DNA of 64,000 nucleotides from Roseomonas sp. (GTDB lineage Bacteria; Pseudomonadota; Alphaproteobacteria; Acetobacterales; Acetobacteraceae): NCBI GenBank assembly GCA_020249775.1, contig JADCFA010000008.1, positions 186,001 to 250,000 of the forward strand, read 5' to 3'. Shown piece by piece: positions 1 to 9,875 of this stretch (position 1 is its first letter; each line of letters starts with the position of its first letter). The notes under the pieces were generated by a model. It saw only the letters and a program-made list of their open reading frames with translations, ran no database searches and was not told where the DNA came from. The position numbers and the translations under genes were made by a program.

Positions 1-188
1 GTGGCTTCACGCCGGCCATGATGGTGACACTTGGCGAAAAGGGCGTGAAATCGCTTGAGGATCTGGCTGATCTCGCCGGCGATGAGCTGGTGGAAATCCT
101 TGGCGCCGAAGCGGTGGATGAGGAAACGGCCAATGCCATCGTCATGGAAGCGCGTCGTCGTGCCGGTTGGCTCGGCGATGAGGCATGA
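1..188 (+). CDS. nusA: Transcription termination/antitermination factor NusA, C-terminal fragment
   Basis: The 3' end of a gene cut by the window edge; the first complete codon is at base 3 and the stop TGA is at 186-188. The 61 visible residues form an acidic helix-hairpin-helix type repeat (GVKSLEDLADL, then DELVEILG) followed by a basic EARRRAGW tail, as in the C-terminal repeats of alphaproteobacterial NusA. NusA binds RNA polymerase and nascent RNA and modulates pausing and termination. Its place directly upstream of the ylxR-type gene and infB is the conserved nusA operon order, which supports the call more strongly than the short sequence alone. Confidence 0.85.
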   Translation, partial: GFTPAMMVTLGEKGVKSLEDLADLAGDELVEILGAEAVDEETANAIVMEARRRAGWLGDEA

Positions 189-227
189 GGCACGGCCCTG
201 AGCGAAGCCTCTGCCCTGCCAACGGAA

Positions 228-815
228 GTGGATGAGCCCGAAAAGGGCCCGCTTCGCCGTTGCATCGTAACCCGCGAAAGCCGGCCCAAGGCGGAAATGA
301 TCCGTTTTGTGCTGGGGCCGGGGCGTGAAATCGTGCCGGATTTGGCCGAAAGGCTGCCGGGACGGGGAATGTGGTTGAGCGCGCGGGGCGATGTGCTAGA
401 AGGCGCGATCAGCCGGGGGGCTTTCACGCGCGCGTCGCGCGGTCCCGTGGTTGTGCCGCCTGGGCTGCCGGCGTTGTTGCAACAGGGCCTTCGCGCCAGA
501 ATTGCTGATCTGCTGGGGCTTGCACGCCGGGCAGGGCAGGCAGTGGCGGGCTGGCAGGCGGCGCGGGAATGGCGTGCCGCTGATCGTATCGCCCTGCTGG
601 TGCAGGCCAAGGATGGCAGCACGGCAGAGCGTGAACGCCTCTCGGGCGGTGGTATTGCGGCGGTAACGCCGCTCTCCGCTGCGGAACTGGGGCGGGTTTT
701 TGGGCGTGACCACATTGTTCATGTGGCGGTTGCGCCGGGCCGTTTGGCGGAAGCCATCCGGTCCGAGGCGGGCAGGCTTTCTAGCCTTTTCCCGCCAGAA
801 GTGGCTAAGTCATAA
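228..815 (+). CDS. YlxR (DUF448) / L7Ae-like RNA-binding fusion protein
   Basis: The N-terminal half (about residues 8-75) has the YlxR pattern RRCIVTRE..PK..MIRFV...VPDL...LPGRGMW. The C-terminal half (about 88-180) looks like an L7Ae/L30e fold (LLGLARRAGQAV, then LLVQAKDGS). This two-domain form is usual in alphaproteobacteria, where the gene sits between nusA and infB. It is inferred to bind RNA and to act in translation or nucleoid-linked regulation; the exact role is not fixed. The start chosen is GTG at 228. The frame stays open upstream to the nusA stop with CTG codons at 198 and 216, so the true start may be slightly earlier. Confidence 0.85.
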   Translation: MDEPEKGPLRRCIVTRESRPKAEMIRFVLGPGREIVPDLAERLPGRGMWLSARGDVLEGAISRGAFTRASRGPVVVPPGLPALLQQGLRARIADLLGLARRAGQAVAGWQAAREWRAADRIALLVQAKDGSTAERERLSGGGIAAVTPLSAAELGRVFGRDHIVHVAVAPGRLAEAIRSEAGRLSSLFPPEVAKS

Positions 816-874
816 TGCTTGCCGGAATATGCGGCGGCTCCATGCGTAACAGATGATCGGGTTCGAAGCGGCGA

Positions 875-3826
875 ATGAGTGACCAGAACGAGCAGGACGC
901 GGGTAAAAGCAGGCTGAGCCTTCGGCCCGGCGGACGCCTCGAGCTTGGCAAGACGGTGGATGCGGGCAGCGTCCGCCAATCCTTCAGCCATGGCCGATCC
1001 AAGACCGTCCAGGTCGAGGTGGTGAAAAAACGCGCGGTGGCGCCAAGCCCGGTGCGGCCCGGAATCGGTGTTCCGGCGGCGCGCAGCCTTGGCCCGGCAC
1101 CAGCCGCCCCGGCCCCCGCCGCAGCGCCGCCCCCTGCGGCCAAGGCGCCCAGCCCGCCGGCGGCAGCGCCCGCGCCAGCACCCGCCGCAACGCCGGCACC
1201 TAGCCCAGCTAAGGCTGCGCCCGCCGCCCCGCCGCCTGAGGCGGCGCCTGCAGCGCCGCCGCCCGCAGCGCCAGTACCAGCCGCGCCGGCAGCCGCCGCA
1301 GCGCCGCCGGCGGTCGCGCCAAGTTCAGGTCGCGTGGCCATGGCGCCCCCAGCCTCAACCCGGGGCGGTGCCGCAGCGGCGCGCCCCGCCGGTGGCGGCG
1401 GCCGTTCAGGCGCCGGTGGCCAGGCAGCCCGCACCACAAGCACAGGCAGACCGCTGACCCAGGCGGAACTCGCCATGCGTCAGCGCGTGCTGGAAGAAAA
1501 TCGTCGCGTGGAAGCGCAGCGCCAGCGCGAAGACCGTGAACGCCAGGCGCTCATGGTGCGCTCCGCCGCGGAAGAAGCCGCGCGCCGCGCCGAAGAAGAA
1601 GCCCGTGCCAAGGAAGATTCCGCCCGCCGCGCTGAGGAAGAAGCCCGCATGGCGGCCGAGGTAGCGCGTCGCCCGGCACCAGCGCCGGCGCCACAAGCCG
1701 CCGCTGCGCCCGCTGCTGCCCCTGGCCGTGCGCCGGCCGGGGCGCCCGCGCGCAAGCCCACACCGTCAGAACCGCCGGTCAAGCTGACCCTCAAGGCGCG
1801 TGTGCCGACCGATGATGATGAGGATGGGCCACGCCGGCCGGCCGCGCGGCGGCCCGGTTCCGCCGCAGGGCCAGCCAAGCGGCTTGCGCCCGCACCGGTC
1901 AAGAAATCCCCACCCGGTGCTGATCGCCGCCGCGAAGGCCGCATTGATGTGGCGGCGGCGCTGGAAGGTGAGGATGAACGGACGCGGTCCATCGCCTCTG
2001 TCCGCAGGGCGCGTGAACGCGAAAGGCGCCAGCAGGAATTGGCGCGGCTGCGTTCCGGCACGGAACGTGTGGTGCGCGAAGTGGTGGTGCCGGAAAGCAT
2101 CACCGTGCAGGAATTGGCCAATCGCATGGCCGCGCGCGGCGGAGAAGTGGTGAAGACCCTGTTCCGGATGGGCGTGATGGCCACACTTACGCAAAGCATT
2201 GATGCCGATACCGCCGAATTGGTGGTGCAGGAATTCGGCCATCGCGTGAAGCGCGTAAGTGAATCCGATGTCGAAATCGGCCTGGAAGGTGCTGAGGATA
2301 CGGATACGGAATTGCTGCCGCGTCCGCCCGTGGTCACCATCATGGGCCATGTTGATCACGGCAAAACGAGCCTTTTGGATGCTCTGCGCAAGACCGATGT
2401 GGTCGCGCATGAAGCGGGCGGCATTACGCAGCATATCGGCGCCTATCAGATCACGGTGCCGGCCGGTGACCGCGTGACCTTCATTGACACGCCCGGCCAT
2501 GAAGCCTTCACCGCCATGCGCGCGCGTGGTGCATCGGTCACGGATATGGTGGTGCTGGTTGTCGCGGCGGATGATGGCGTGATGCCGCAAACCGTCGAAG
2601 CCATTCGCCATGCGCGGGCAGCCAAGGTGCCGCTGATTGTCGCCGTCAATAAAATTGACAAGCCCGGCGTGAAGCCAGAACGCGTGAAGCAGGAATTGCT
2701 GCAACACGAAATCGTGGTGGAAAGCCTGGGCGGTGAAACCCAGGAGATCGAGGTCTCAGCGACCCAGAAGATCAATCTGGACAAGTTGCTGGAAGCGATT
2801 TCGCTACAGGCGGAAATCCTTGATCTCCGCGCCAATCCGGACCGCGCGGCGGAAGGCACCGTGATTGAAAGCAAGCTCGACCGCGGGCGTGGCCCGGTGG
2901 CGACCGTGCTGGTGCAAAAGGGCACTTTGAAGCAGGGTGATATTGTGGTGGCCGGCGCCGAATGGGGCCGCGTGCGCGCGATGCTCGATGACAAGGGCCG
3001 CCAATTGAAGGATGCCGGGCCTTCCTTGCCGGTGGAAATCCTGGGGCTTTCCGGCGTGCCGACGGCGGGTGAGAATTTCATCGCGGTCGAAAATGAAGCC
3101 CGCGCGCGGGAGATTTCCGAATTCCGTCAGCGCAAGCTGCGCGAAAAGGCCACCGCCACAGCGGGTGCTGGCCGTGGCAGCCTGACCGATATGCTGGCCC
3201 GCATCCAGGCGGGTGAGCAGAAGGAAGTCGCCGTTGTGGTGAAGGCCGATGTGCAGGGTAGCTCTGAAGCCATTGGCGTCACCCTCGGCAAGCTTGGCAA
3301 TGATGAAGTGCGCGTGCGCGTGCTGCATAGCGCGGTGGGCCAGATCACGGAATCCGATATCCAGCTGGCCAAGGCATCGGACGCGGTGATTGTTGCCTTC
3401 AATGTGCGCGCCACGTCGCAAGCGCGTGATCTAGCGCAGCGCGAAGGCGTCGAAATCCGCTACTACTCCATCATCTATGAAGTCGCGGATGACATTGAAA
3501 AGCTGGTCAAGGGCAAGCTCGCACCCGTGCAGCGCGAAAAGTTCCTGGGCTATGCGCAGATTTTGCAGGTCTTCGAAGTCAAGCGCATCGGCAAGGTGGC
3601 CGGCTGCCGTATCACGGAAGGCCAGGTCAAGCGTGGCGCCGGGGTGCGGTTGCTGCGCGATGGTGTCGTGATCCATCAGGGCGAATTGTCCACGCTGCGG
3701 CGCTTCAAGGATGATGTGCGCGAAGTGGGCAATGGCCTGGAATGCGGCATGTCCTTCGCCAATTACGATGACATCCGCGTTGGCGATCAGATCGAATGCT
3801 ATGAGACGGAGACGGTGGCGGGCTGA
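875..3826 (+). CDS. infB: Translation initiation factor IF-2
   Basis: A 983-residue IF-2, the GTPase that places initiator tRNA on the 30S subunit. It has a very long low-complexity Ala/Pro-rich N-terminus (about residues 60-180), then a highly charged R/E-rich helical stretch (about 195-270). These are followed by the IF2_N segment ([11 protein letters not shown]) and the G domain. G1 is GHVDHGKT near residue 490, G3 is DTPGHEAF and G4 is NKID. Domains II, III and C2 complete it. The ATG at 875 begins MSDQNEQD. The length is at the upper end for the family because of the PA-rich spacer. It lies downstream of ylxR and upstream of rbfA, the standard operon order. Confidence 0.98.
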   Translation: MSDQNEQDAGKSRLSLRPGGRLELGKTVDAGSVRQSFSHGRSKTVQVEVVKKRAVAPSPVRPGIGVPAARSLGPAPAAPAPAAAPPPAAKAPSPPAAAPAPAPAATPAPSPAKAAPAAPPPEAAPAAPPPAAPVPAAPAAAAAPPAVAPSSGRVAMAPPASTRGGAAAARPAGGGGRSGAGGQAARTTSTGRPLTQAELAMRQRVLEENRRVEAQRQREDRERQALMVRSAAEEAARRAEEEARAKEDSARRAEEEARMAAEVARRPAPAPAPQAAAAPAAAPGRAPAGAPARKPTPSEPPVKLTLKARVPTDDDEDGPRRPAARRPGSAAGPAKRLAPAPVKKSPPGADRRREGRIDVAAALEGEDERTRSIASVRRARERERRQQELARLRSGTERVVREVVVPESITVQELANRMAARGGEVVKTLFRMGVMATLTQSIDADTAELVVQEFGHRVKRVSESDVEIGLEGAEDTDTELLPRPPVVTIMGHVDHGKTSLLDALRKTDVVAHEAGGITQHIGAYQITVPAGDRVTFIDTPGHEAFTAMRARGASVTDMVVLVVAADDGVMPQTVEAIRHARAAKVPLIVAVNKIDKPGVKPERVKQELLQHEIVVESLGGETQEIEVSATQKINLDKLLEAISLQAEILDLRANPDRAAEGTVIESKLDRGRGPVATVLVQKGTLKQGDIVVAGAEWGRVRAMLDDKGRQLKDAGPSLPVEILGLSGVPTAGENFIAVENEARAREISEFRQRKLREKATATAGAGRGSLTDMLARIQAGEQKEVAVVVKADVQGSSEAIGVTLGKLGNDEVRVRVLHSAVGQITESDIQLAKASDAVIVAFNVRATSQARDLAQREGVEIRYYSIIYEVADDIEKLVKGKLAPVQREKFLGYAQILQVFEVKRIGKVAGCRITEGQVKRGAGVRLLRDGVVIHQGELSTLRRFKDDVREVGNGLECGMSFANYDDIRVGDQIECYETETVAG

Positions 3827-3895
3827 TCAGAAGCCCGAAGCCGCCCCGCCTTGCTGGCAAGCCTGGACCGCAAGATCCAGGCAGGGAAATCATTC

Positions 3896-4318
3896 ATGAG
3901 CAAGCATCAGCATCAAGGCCGGGCGGAAGGCCCTTCCCAGCGGCAATTGCGCGTGGCGGAAGAAGTGCGCCATGCGCTTTCCGCCGTATTTGCGCGTGAG
4001 GAATTTCGCGACCCCGCCTTGCAGGGTCTGCATATTACCGTGACGGAAGTGCGCGCCTCACCCGACCTGAAGCACATGACCGCTTTTGTCGCGGCACTCG
4101 GGCGGGAAATCACCAAGGAAGAATTGGCGGGCCTCAGGCGCGTGAGTTCCTTCCTGCGGCGGGAGGTTTCCCATAGCGTGCGGCTGAAATTCGCGCCCGA
4201 TCTGCATTTCCAGCCCGATACCGCCTTGGATTACGCGATGCACATAGATGAAGTGATGCGCCGGCCCGAAGTGCAGCGCGATTTGCAAGCCAAACCCGAG
4301 GGGGAGGACAAGCCATGA
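3896..4318 (+). CDS. rbfA: 30S ribosome-binding factor RbfA
   Basis: RbfA is a KH-like protein that binds the 30S precursor and helps 16S rRNA 5'-end maturation. The open frame extends to 3851, but the start [12 protein letters not shown] at 3896 is preferred because a purine-rich GCAGGGAAAT lies just upstream and RbfA proteins begin shortly before the conserved [15 protein letters not shown] helix. It is 140 residues, the usual size. Core signatures are [20 protein letters not shown] and the HIDEVMRR helix. The stop overlaps the truB start (ATGA at 4315-4318), indicating translational coupling. Confidence 0.95.
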   Translation: MSKHQHQGRAEGPSQRQLRVAEEVRHALSAVFAREEFRDPALQGLHITVTEVRASPDLKHMTAFVAALGREITKEELAGLRRVSSFLRREVSHSVRLKFAPDLHFQPDTALDYAMHIDEVMRRPEVQRDLQAKPEGEDKP

Positions 4319-5304
4319 GCGAAATTCGCGAAAGGCGCCCCGGCCCGCCGCGCGGCAAGCATCGCCCCCATAAGAAGCCGAAGGGTATCGCCCTTGATGG
4401 TTGGCTGATCATTGACAAGCCAACGGGTGTCGGTTCGACCGATGTCGTCACGCTCTGCAAGCGCGGCTTCAATGCGCAGAAATGCGGCCATGGCGGCACG
4501 CTGGATCCGCTGGCGACCGGCGTGTTGCCGATTGCCTTTGGTGCGGCAACGAAAACCGTGCCTTACGTCATGGATGGCACGAAGACATATCGCTTCACGC
4601 TGAAATTCGGCGAAGCGCGGGATTCCGATGATGCCGATGGCAAGGTGATTGCCACATCGGATGTGCGGCCCGATGACGCGACCATTCGCGCTGCCCTGCC
4701 GCAATTCATTGGCGATATCATGCAGGTGCCGCCGATATTCTCGGCCATTAAGGTTGCTGGTGAACGCGCCTATGATCTGGCGCGCGCGGGCGAGATTCCG
4801 GAATTGGCGCCGCGCCCGGCCAGGGTGGATCGGTTTGAACTGATTGAACGGCCCGATGCTGATACCGCCGTCTTCTTCGTTGAATCCGGCAAGGGCGTTT
4901 ATATGCGAAGCCTGGCGCGTGATATCGCCCGGGCCTGTGGTTCGGTTGGCCATATTGCGGCGCTCAGGCGCATGCGGGTCGGGCCTTTTCACGAAAAGGA
5001 CGCCGTGGCCCTGGACAAGATCGCCGTTTCCGGCGATACGCCGACCCCTTCCCCGGCGCTTCTGCTGCCGGTGACGACCGCGCTGGCCGACATCCCGGCG
5101 CTGGCCCTCACCGAAGCGGAAGCCGCGCGGCTCTCATACGGCCAGCATATTCCGCTGGTTGAACTGATGGGCCGCGTACCGCGTGAGGCCAACCCCGATG
5201 GGGGTTTGGCCAGGGCGATGGTGGGGGGGCGCCTGATGGGTCTTGCCCGCTTGGAAGAAGGCTTGCTGAAGCCAGAGCGTTGGTTGGGTCAGGGCGGATC
5301 TTGA
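4315..5304 (+). CDS. truB: tRNA pseudouridine(55) synthase TruB
   Basis: TruB makes pseudouridine 55 in the T-loop of tRNAs. The N-terminus carries a basic extension ([10 protein letters not shown]) before the conserved [14 protein letters not shown]. The catalytic Asp sits in the motif [21 protein letters not shown]. Later family blocks [19 protein letters not shown] and [13 protein letters not shown] are intact. At 329 residues it includes a C-terminal PUA-like region. The start overlaps rbfA by four bases and rpsO follows 39 bases downstream, so it belongs to the same operon. Confidence 0.97.
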   Translation: MSEIRERRPGPPRGKHRPHKKPKGIALDGWLIIDKPTGVGSTDVVTLCKRGFNAQKCGHGGTLDPLATGVLPIAFGAATKTVPYVMDGTKTYRFTLKFGEARDSDDADGKVIATSDVRPDDATIRAALPQFIGDIMQVPPIFSAIKVAGERAYDLARAGEIPELAPRPARVDRFELIERPDADTAVFFVESGKGVYMRSLARDIARACGSVGHIAALRRMRVGPFHEKDAVALDKIAVSGDTPTPSPALLLPVTTALADIPALALTEAEAARLSYGQHIPLVELMGRVPREANPDGGLARAMVGGRLMGLARLEEGLLKPERWLGQGGS

Positions 5305-5343
5305 ACCATTGCCGGGCGCTGCCCGGACGAGAGGAGAAATCCG

Positions 5344-5613
5344 ATGTCGATCACTGCGGAGCGTCGCACGACGCTTATTTCCGAATACGCCACCAGGGCC
5401 GGCGATACCGGCAGCCCGGAAGTGCAGGTGGCACTTCTGTCTGAGCGCATTTCCAACCTGACCGAGCATCTGAAGACCCACGCCAAGGATTTCCATTCCC
5501 GGCGCGGCTTGCTCGTGCTGGTGGGCCAGCGTCGTGGCCTGTTGGATTACCTGAAGAAGAAGGACCAGAAGCGTTATGAGACGCTAATTGGTCGCCTGGG
5601 CCTGCGTCGGTAA
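5344..5613 (+). CDS. rpsO: 30S ribosomal protein S15
   Basis: S15 binds the central domain of 16S rRNA early in 30S assembly. The 89-residue length is exactly typical, and the blocks [35 protein letters not shown] and YE.LI.RLGLRR are all present. A strong ribosome site (GAGGAG) precedes the ATG at 5344. A terminator hairpin follows the stop. Unlike in many proteobacteria, pnp is not the next gene: two minus-strand genes lie between them. Confidence 0.98.
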   Translation: MSITAERRTTLISEYATRAGDTGSPEVQVALLSERISNLTEHLKTHAKDFHSRRGLLVLVGQRRGLLDYLKKKDQKRYETLIGRLGLRR

Positions 5614-5648
5614 GTTTTTCTCACTGGCTTTATCGCCATTGGAAAAGG

Positions 5649-5671
5649 AAAGGGGGTTTCAGCCCCCTTTT
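5649..5671. terminator. Rho-independent terminator between rpsO and the convergent secreted-protein gene
   Basis: AAAGGGGG (5649-5656) pairs with CCCCCTTT (5663-5670) around a six-base loop, followed by a T. The arms end in A and T runs, so it can work in both directions: for rpsO on the plus strand and for the gene ending at 5686 on the minus strand. Confidence 0.85.
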
Positions 5672-5685
5672 GCTTGTTTGGCTGC

Positions 5686-6276
5686 CTATTTTTTGCTGGC
5701 CGGTGGCATACCCGGCAGCATACCCCCCGGCATTTGCATGGAAGGCGCACCCGCGGGGCGTTGAAAGCGCGCTATTTCCTGCGGGCCATAACTCACGCGC
5801 AGCGCCTCAAGTCCACCCTGCACCCCTGGTGCGCTGCCTTGGGAACGCAGCATCACCCCATCATCAGTAAAGCAGCCAGTGCCGGAACCTTGCGGCCCCT
5901 CATGGCGCCAATTCGTGCAGGCAACCCCGGCCACGCGATCAGCGCCAAGCCTGGTAAAACGCGCGGATTCGAGGGCGCGCACATGGCTCGCCGCCTGGGC
6001 CATGGGGATATCCATCACCATGGGCTGAGGCATTTGCATCACCATAAAGCCCTTCTGCCCGGCGAAATCGGCAATGGTGTAGCCCATGCCGGGCAGATCA
6101 ACGCGCATCAGCCGCGCCGCCGCCGCCCAGGCCATGGTGACTTCCTGCATGGGGCCGGCGCCCGAAACGCGGTAGATCACGGCCACATCGCGGTTCGGGA
6201 AAAGCCGCGGCGCTTCCTGCGCCAGGGCGGGCAGGCTGAAGGCAAGGGCGCTGATCGCGAGAAAAATTGACCTCAT
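5686..6276 (-). CDS. Secreted protein of unknown function
   Basis: A 196-residue protein with a clean Sec signal peptide (MRSIFLAISALAFSLPALAQ, cleavage after ALA-Q). The start at 6276 is chosen because AGGAGG lies five bases upstream on the minus strand and the hydrophobic leader begins there; the open frame reaches 6318. The mature part is rich in Met and beta-type segments (VAVIYRVSG, RMRVDLPGMGYTIADF, VMQMPQPMVMD), has two Cys (VACTNW, GTGCFTDD), and ends in a PGGMLPGMP tail. The layout recalls DUF4412-like periplasmic proteins, but I do not assign a function. It and the next minus gene form a pair interposed between rpsO and pnp. Confidence 0.75.
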   Translation of the reverse strand: MRSIFLAISALAFSLPALAQEAPRLFPNRDVAVIYRVSGAGPMQEVTMAWAAAARLMRVDLPGMGYTIADFAGQKGFMVMQMPQPMVMDIPMAQAASHVRALESARFTRLGADRVAGVACTNWRHEGPQGSGTGCFTDDGVMLRSQGSAPGVQGGLEALRVSYGPQEIARFQRPAGAPSMQMPGGMLPGMPPASKK

Positions 6277-6369
6277 GGGCTCCTCCTGAACGGCATGCCA
6301 AAAGGCATGACCCGACACACCATATCATGCGCCTGGGCGTAGATTATTTAAGGCGCCGGCGCGGCAAGT

Positions 6370-7098
6370 TCAGGGCATTGCCCGCCGGGGCAAATTCTCA
6401 CCTTCAAAATAACGCGGGTTGGACGCCTGGAAGCCATCAGTCGTTTCGCGCCGCCGCACACATGCCATGGTGGATTGCGCCAGGCTTCGCCAATCATTCG
6501 TGGTGCGGGATGCTTCCAAAAGGCACCGGTCATAAACGGTATATTGAAATCCGGGGCCGCAGCCGAAACTCGGGCGATCCGCGCTTGCGGCAGTCAATAT
6601 CACCCGGTTGGGCTTTGTCATCGGGGATTCGGTGAAAATCCCCGAATAGCAGCCGGAGACAAGCACAATCGTGGGCGCATCACCGCAGCCGCTTTCCAAG
6701 GCCCGATTTAGAATGGCGGGTGACAGGATTTGGCGGCTCGCGGCCAGGAAAATCCCCTGCTGCTGCGCCCCATGGGCCGTGACATAGACCAGACACCCCT
6801 CACCGGATGCCGGCCGCAGCGCAGATATGGCGGAGACGACCGCCTGCCGCGTCGCCAATTGCGCCTTTCCCTGATCAATGACGGGTTGGGCGGCGCTGAA
6901 GCGCTTGGTCTGGCCGCGGACAAGGTTGGGGGCCATGATCTCTTGTAGCGCCTCAACCGCATTGTCCCAGACGGGGAGGCTACCATCGCCGGCCACAAAT
7001 ACGGCCCGGTAGGGCGGGCTGATGGCCGGCGGGCTGCCCTGCTGCTCGACCGAGGCGCAGCCCGACAGCAAGAACAGAGCAATCAAAAACTTCCGCAT
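6370..7098 (-). CDS. Peptidase C13 (legumain/caspase-fold)-like lipoprotein
   Basis: The start at 7098 gives a 242-residue lipoprotein with lipobox LSGC (Cys14); the frame is open to 7590 but the upstream residues look like non-coding shadow. The body shows the C13/caspase-fold pattern: a beta strand ending in His109 (VYVTAHG), a second ending in Cys150 ([10 protein letters not shown]), and the following [14 protein letters not shown] block. His and Cys are the expected catalytic dyad. The protein is therefore inferred to be an inner- or outer-membrane-anchored periplasmic cysteine peptidase or a related transamidase-like enzyme. Its substrate is unknown. The gap to the next minus-strand gene is 93 bases. 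Confidence 0.75.
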   Translation of the reverse strand: MRKFLIALFLLSGCASVEQQGSPPAISPPYRAVFVAGDGSLPVWDNAVEALQEIMAPNLVRGQTKRFSAAQPVIDQGKAQLATRQAVVSAISALRPASGEGCLVYVTAHGAQQQGIFLAASRQILSPAILNRALESGCGDAPTIVLVSGCYSGIFTESPMTKPNRVILTAASADRPSFGCGPGFQYTVYDRCLLEASRTTNDWRSLAQSTMACVRRRETTDGFQASNPRYFEGENLPRRAMP

Positions 7099-7579
7099 GG
7101 CAGCATCTTTCGGCATGTCCGGGCCAAGCCCAGGCAAAAGGCTAGCCCTGTTCTTTCGGAGAGGTAAAGTTTTTGCGCCTTTTCGCCGCTTTCCTGGCCC
7201 GCCGCACAAGTTTCTGGTGGCATTTTCCCGCAATCCGCGCCATATGCCCCATTGGTGCTGCCCGGCCGGAAGCCGGGGCGCCAACCGCCGCGCACGCTGC
7301 GGGTCAAGACAGTGTTTCAAGCCGTGGCTTCGGATAGGGACCACCGCGGCGTTTCCGGCCACATGGGCGGCCTTCCCGTCGCGCCTTTCCGCGATGGGCC
7401 CACCCCATGCCGCCCGAGACGCCGAGCAAACGGCCCCTCCACCGGGACTCCCCGGCGCTTTCCTGTCTTCTCCCGATGCGTCGCATTCCGGGGCCATTCG
7501 GCCCCTTCTGCCGCGCTGTCGCCCAAAGGGGGCGCGGCGTGGTTCGCGCTGGCATGGGCCAGCGCCCGAGAGGATGACG
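7099..7579. other. Intergenic region upstream of pnp (481 bases)
   Basis: This lies between the divergent C13-like lipoprotein gene and pnp. The pnp frame is open to 7022, but the upstream residues are not PNPase-like. I see no convincing protein-coding gene and no clear promoter boxes. The only strong structure is the hairpin at its 3' end, listed separately. Confidence 0.6.
7546..7565 (+). promoter_or_regulatory. pnp leader hairpin
   Basis: GCGCTGGC (7546-7553) and GCCAGCGC (7558-7565) form a perfect 8-bp stem with an ATGG loop. It ends a few bases before the pnp ribosome site (GAGAGGA). In enterobacteria the pnp leader hairpin is cut by RNase III and the product is degraded by PNPase as feedback. 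A similar role here is an inference from position and structure. Confidence 0.55.
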
Positions 7580-9790
7580 ATGTTCGACAACTACTTCCGC
7601 AAGGAAATCGCCTGGGGCGGTAAGACCCTGGTTCTGGAAAGCGGCAAGATCGCCCGCCAGGCCGATGGTGCCGTGATGGCCCGCCTGGGTGACACGATTG
7701 TGCTTTGCACCGCCGTTGGTGCGCGCTCCGCGAAGCCTGGTCAGGATTTCTTCCCGCTGACCGTGCATTACCAGGAAAAGACCTTCGCCGCCGGCAAGAT
7801 CCCGGGTGGCTTCTTCAAGCGTGAAGGCCGGCCTTCCGAATCTGAGACCCTGATTTCGCGCCTGATTGACCGCCCGATCCGCCCGCTTTTCCCTGAGGGC
7901 TTCCGCAATGAAGTCCAGGTGATCGCGACCGTGCTGTCGCATGACATGGAAAATGATCCCGATATCGTTTCCATGGTGGGTTGCTCTGCCGCACTCACGC
8001 TGTCCGGCATCCCCTTCTTCGGCCCGGTCGGCGCGGCGCGTGTTGGCTATATCAATGGCGCCTATGTGCTGAACCCGACACTCGAAGAACGCAAGCAAAG
8101 CGCGCTGGACCTGGTGCTGGCCGGCACTGCCGAAGGCGTGCTGATGGTGGAATCGGAAGCGAGCGAATTGACGGAAGAAGTCATGCTCGGCGCCGTCACC
8201 TTCGGCCATGCGGGCTTCCAGCCGGTGATCCAGGCGATCATTGAATTGGCTGAAGTTGCTGCCAAGGAACCCTGGCCGCTGCCGGAACCCTCGGCCGAGG
8301 AAGTGGCGCTCAAAAAGCGCATCGCCGAATTGGGCCGCGCCGATATGGCGGTGGCCTATACGGAAACGCAAAAGCTGCTCCGCCAGGAAAAGGTGGGCGC
8401 GGTGAAGAAGGCGGTGATCGCCGCGCTTGAAGCCGAAGGCGCTGATGTGAACCTCGCCAAGGGCTTGCTCAAGGAATTGGAAGCGGATGTCGTCCGCAAC
8501 AATATCCTTGATACCGGCAAGCGCATTGACGGGCGTGATACGCGCACGGTGCGCCCCATCATGGCCGAAGTGGGCGTGCTGCCGCGCGCGCATGGGTCAG
8601 CGCTGTTCACGCGCGGTGAAACCCAGGCGCTATGCGTGGCGACGCTTGGCACCGGGCAGGATGAGCAGGTGATTGACGCGCTGGTTGGCGAATACCGCGA
8701 AGATTTCATGCTGCACTACAACTTCCCGCCCTATTCGGTGAATGAAACGGGCCGCATGGGCAGCCCCGGCCGGCGTGAAGTGGGCCATGGCAAGCTCGCC
8801 TGGCGCGCCATTCATCCGCTGCTGCCGGAGAAAGAAAAATTCCCCTATACCGTGCGCGTGGTCTCCGAAATCACCGAAAGCAATGGCTCATCCTCCATGG
8901 CGACGGTCTGCGGGACATCGCTTTCCATGATGGATGCCGGCGTGCCGCTGAAGCGCCCCTGCGCGGGCATTGCGATGGGCCTGATCAAGGAAGATCGTGG
9001 CTTCGCCGTGCTGTCCGATATCCTGGGTGATGAGGATCACCTCGGCGATATGGATTTCAAGGTGGCCGGGACGGAAGTGGGGATTACCTCGCTTCAGATG
9101 GACATCAAGATCACCTCCATCACGCCGGAGATCATGAAGATCGCGGTGGAACAGGCGCGTGAAGGCCGGCTGCATATCCTTGGCGAAATGGCCAAGGGGC
9201 TGACCGGTGCGCGCACCGATGTGGCGGCGACCGCGCCGCGCATCACCGTGATCAATGTGCCGAAGGACAAGATCCGCGATGTGATCGGCTCCGGCGGTAA
9301 GGTCATTCGTGAAATCACCGAACAGACCGGCACTAAGGTGGATATCGACGATGACGGTACCATCAAGGTGGCCGCCACCAGCACGGAAGCCGCGCAGCGC
9401 GCCATTGATTGGATCAAGGGCATTGTGGCGGAACCGGAGCTTGGCGTGATCTATAACGGGAAGGTCGTGAAGACCGCCGATTTCGGCGCCTTCGTGAATT
9501 TCCTCGGCGCCAAGGATGGGCTGGTGCATATCTCGGAACTGGCGAATGACCGCGTGAACAAGACCACTGATGTCGTCAAGGAAGGCGATGCGGTGAAGGT
9601 CAAGGTCATTGGCTTTGATGAGCGCGGCAAGGTGAAGCTTTCCATGCGCGTCGTGGATCAGGCGACGGGTGCGGATATCACCGAACAGGTCGGCGCCAAG
9701 CGCCCGCGCCCGGAAGGTGATGACCGTCGCGGCGGGGATCGCGGTGACCGGGGCGAACGCCGTGAACGCCGTGAACCGCGGGGCGATTGA
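7580..9790 (+). CDS. pnp: Polyribonucleotide nucleotidyltransferase (PNPase)
   Basis: PNPase is the phosphorolytic 3'-5' exoribonuclease of the RNA degradosome. The start [14 protein letters not shown] at 7580 matches the usual N-terminus; an in-frame ATG two codons earlier (7574) is an alternative. The two RNase PH domains carry [11 protein letters not shown] and later [20 protein letters not shown]. They are followed by the KH domain ([12 protein letters not shown]) and an S1 domain ([25 protein letters not shown]). A short R/D/G-rich tail ends the 736-residue product. It is normally co-transcribed with rpsO; here it has its own upstream region. Confidence 0.97.
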   Translation: MFDNYFRKEIAWGGKTLVLESGKIARQADGAVMARLGDTIVLCTAVGARSAKPGQDFFPLTVHYQEKTFAAGKIPGGFFKREGRPSESETLISRLIDRPIRPLFPEGFRNEVQVIATVLSHDMENDPDIVSMVGCSAALTLSGIPFFGPVGAARVGYINGAYVLNPTLEERKQSALDLVLAGTAEGVLMVESEASELTEEVMLGAVTFGHAGFQPVIQAIIELAEVAAKEPWPLPEPSAEEVALKKRIAELGRADMAVAYTETQKLLRQEKVGAVKKAVIAALEAEGADVNLAKGLLKELEADVVRNNILDTGKRIDGRDTRTVRPIMAEVGVLPRAHGSALFTRGETQALCVATLGTGQDEQVIDALVGEYREDFMLHYNFPPYSVNETGRMGSPGRREVGHGKLAWRAIHPLLPEKEKFPYTVRVVSEITESNGSSSMATVCGTSLSMMDAGVPLKRPCAGIAMGLIKEDRGFAVLSDILGDEDHLGDMDFKVAGTEVGITSLQMDIKITSITPEIMKIAVEQAREGRLHILGEMAKGLTGARTDVAATAPRITVINVPKDKIRDVIGSGGKVIREITEQTGTKVDIDDDGTIKVAATSTEAAQRAIDWIKGIVAEPELGVIYNGKVVKTADFGAFVNFLGAKDGLVHISELANDRVNKTTDVVKEGDAVKVKVIGFDERGKVKLSMRVVDQATGADITEQVGAKRPRPEGDDRRGGDRGDRGERRERREPRGD

Positions 9791-9807
9791 TCCTGCCTAA
9801 CCGGCCC

Positions 9808-9831
9808 CCCGCCCCCTTTAACCGGGGCGGG
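9808..9831 (+). terminator. Hairpin downstream of pnp
   Basis: CCCGCCCC (9808-9815) pairs with GGGGCGGG (9824-9831) around an eight-base loop, 18 bases after the pnp stop. There is no good T-run afterwards (CTATGG), so it may be a Rho-dependent end or a 3' stabilising hairpin. Confidence 0.5.
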
Positions 9832-9875
9832 CTATGGCCTAATAACCCGGTCAATTCATTGGGGAGCGCCGTTAC

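Noticed and set aside
1053-1420. Ala/Pro-rich stretch in infB as a separate gene or tandem repeat
   Set aside because: It is in frame with IF-2 and such PA-rich spacers are common in alphaproteobacterial IF-2.
7304-8593. 429-residue minus-strand ORF
   Set aside because: Antisense to pnp, composition typical of a shadow frame (His/Arg-rich), no ribosome site.
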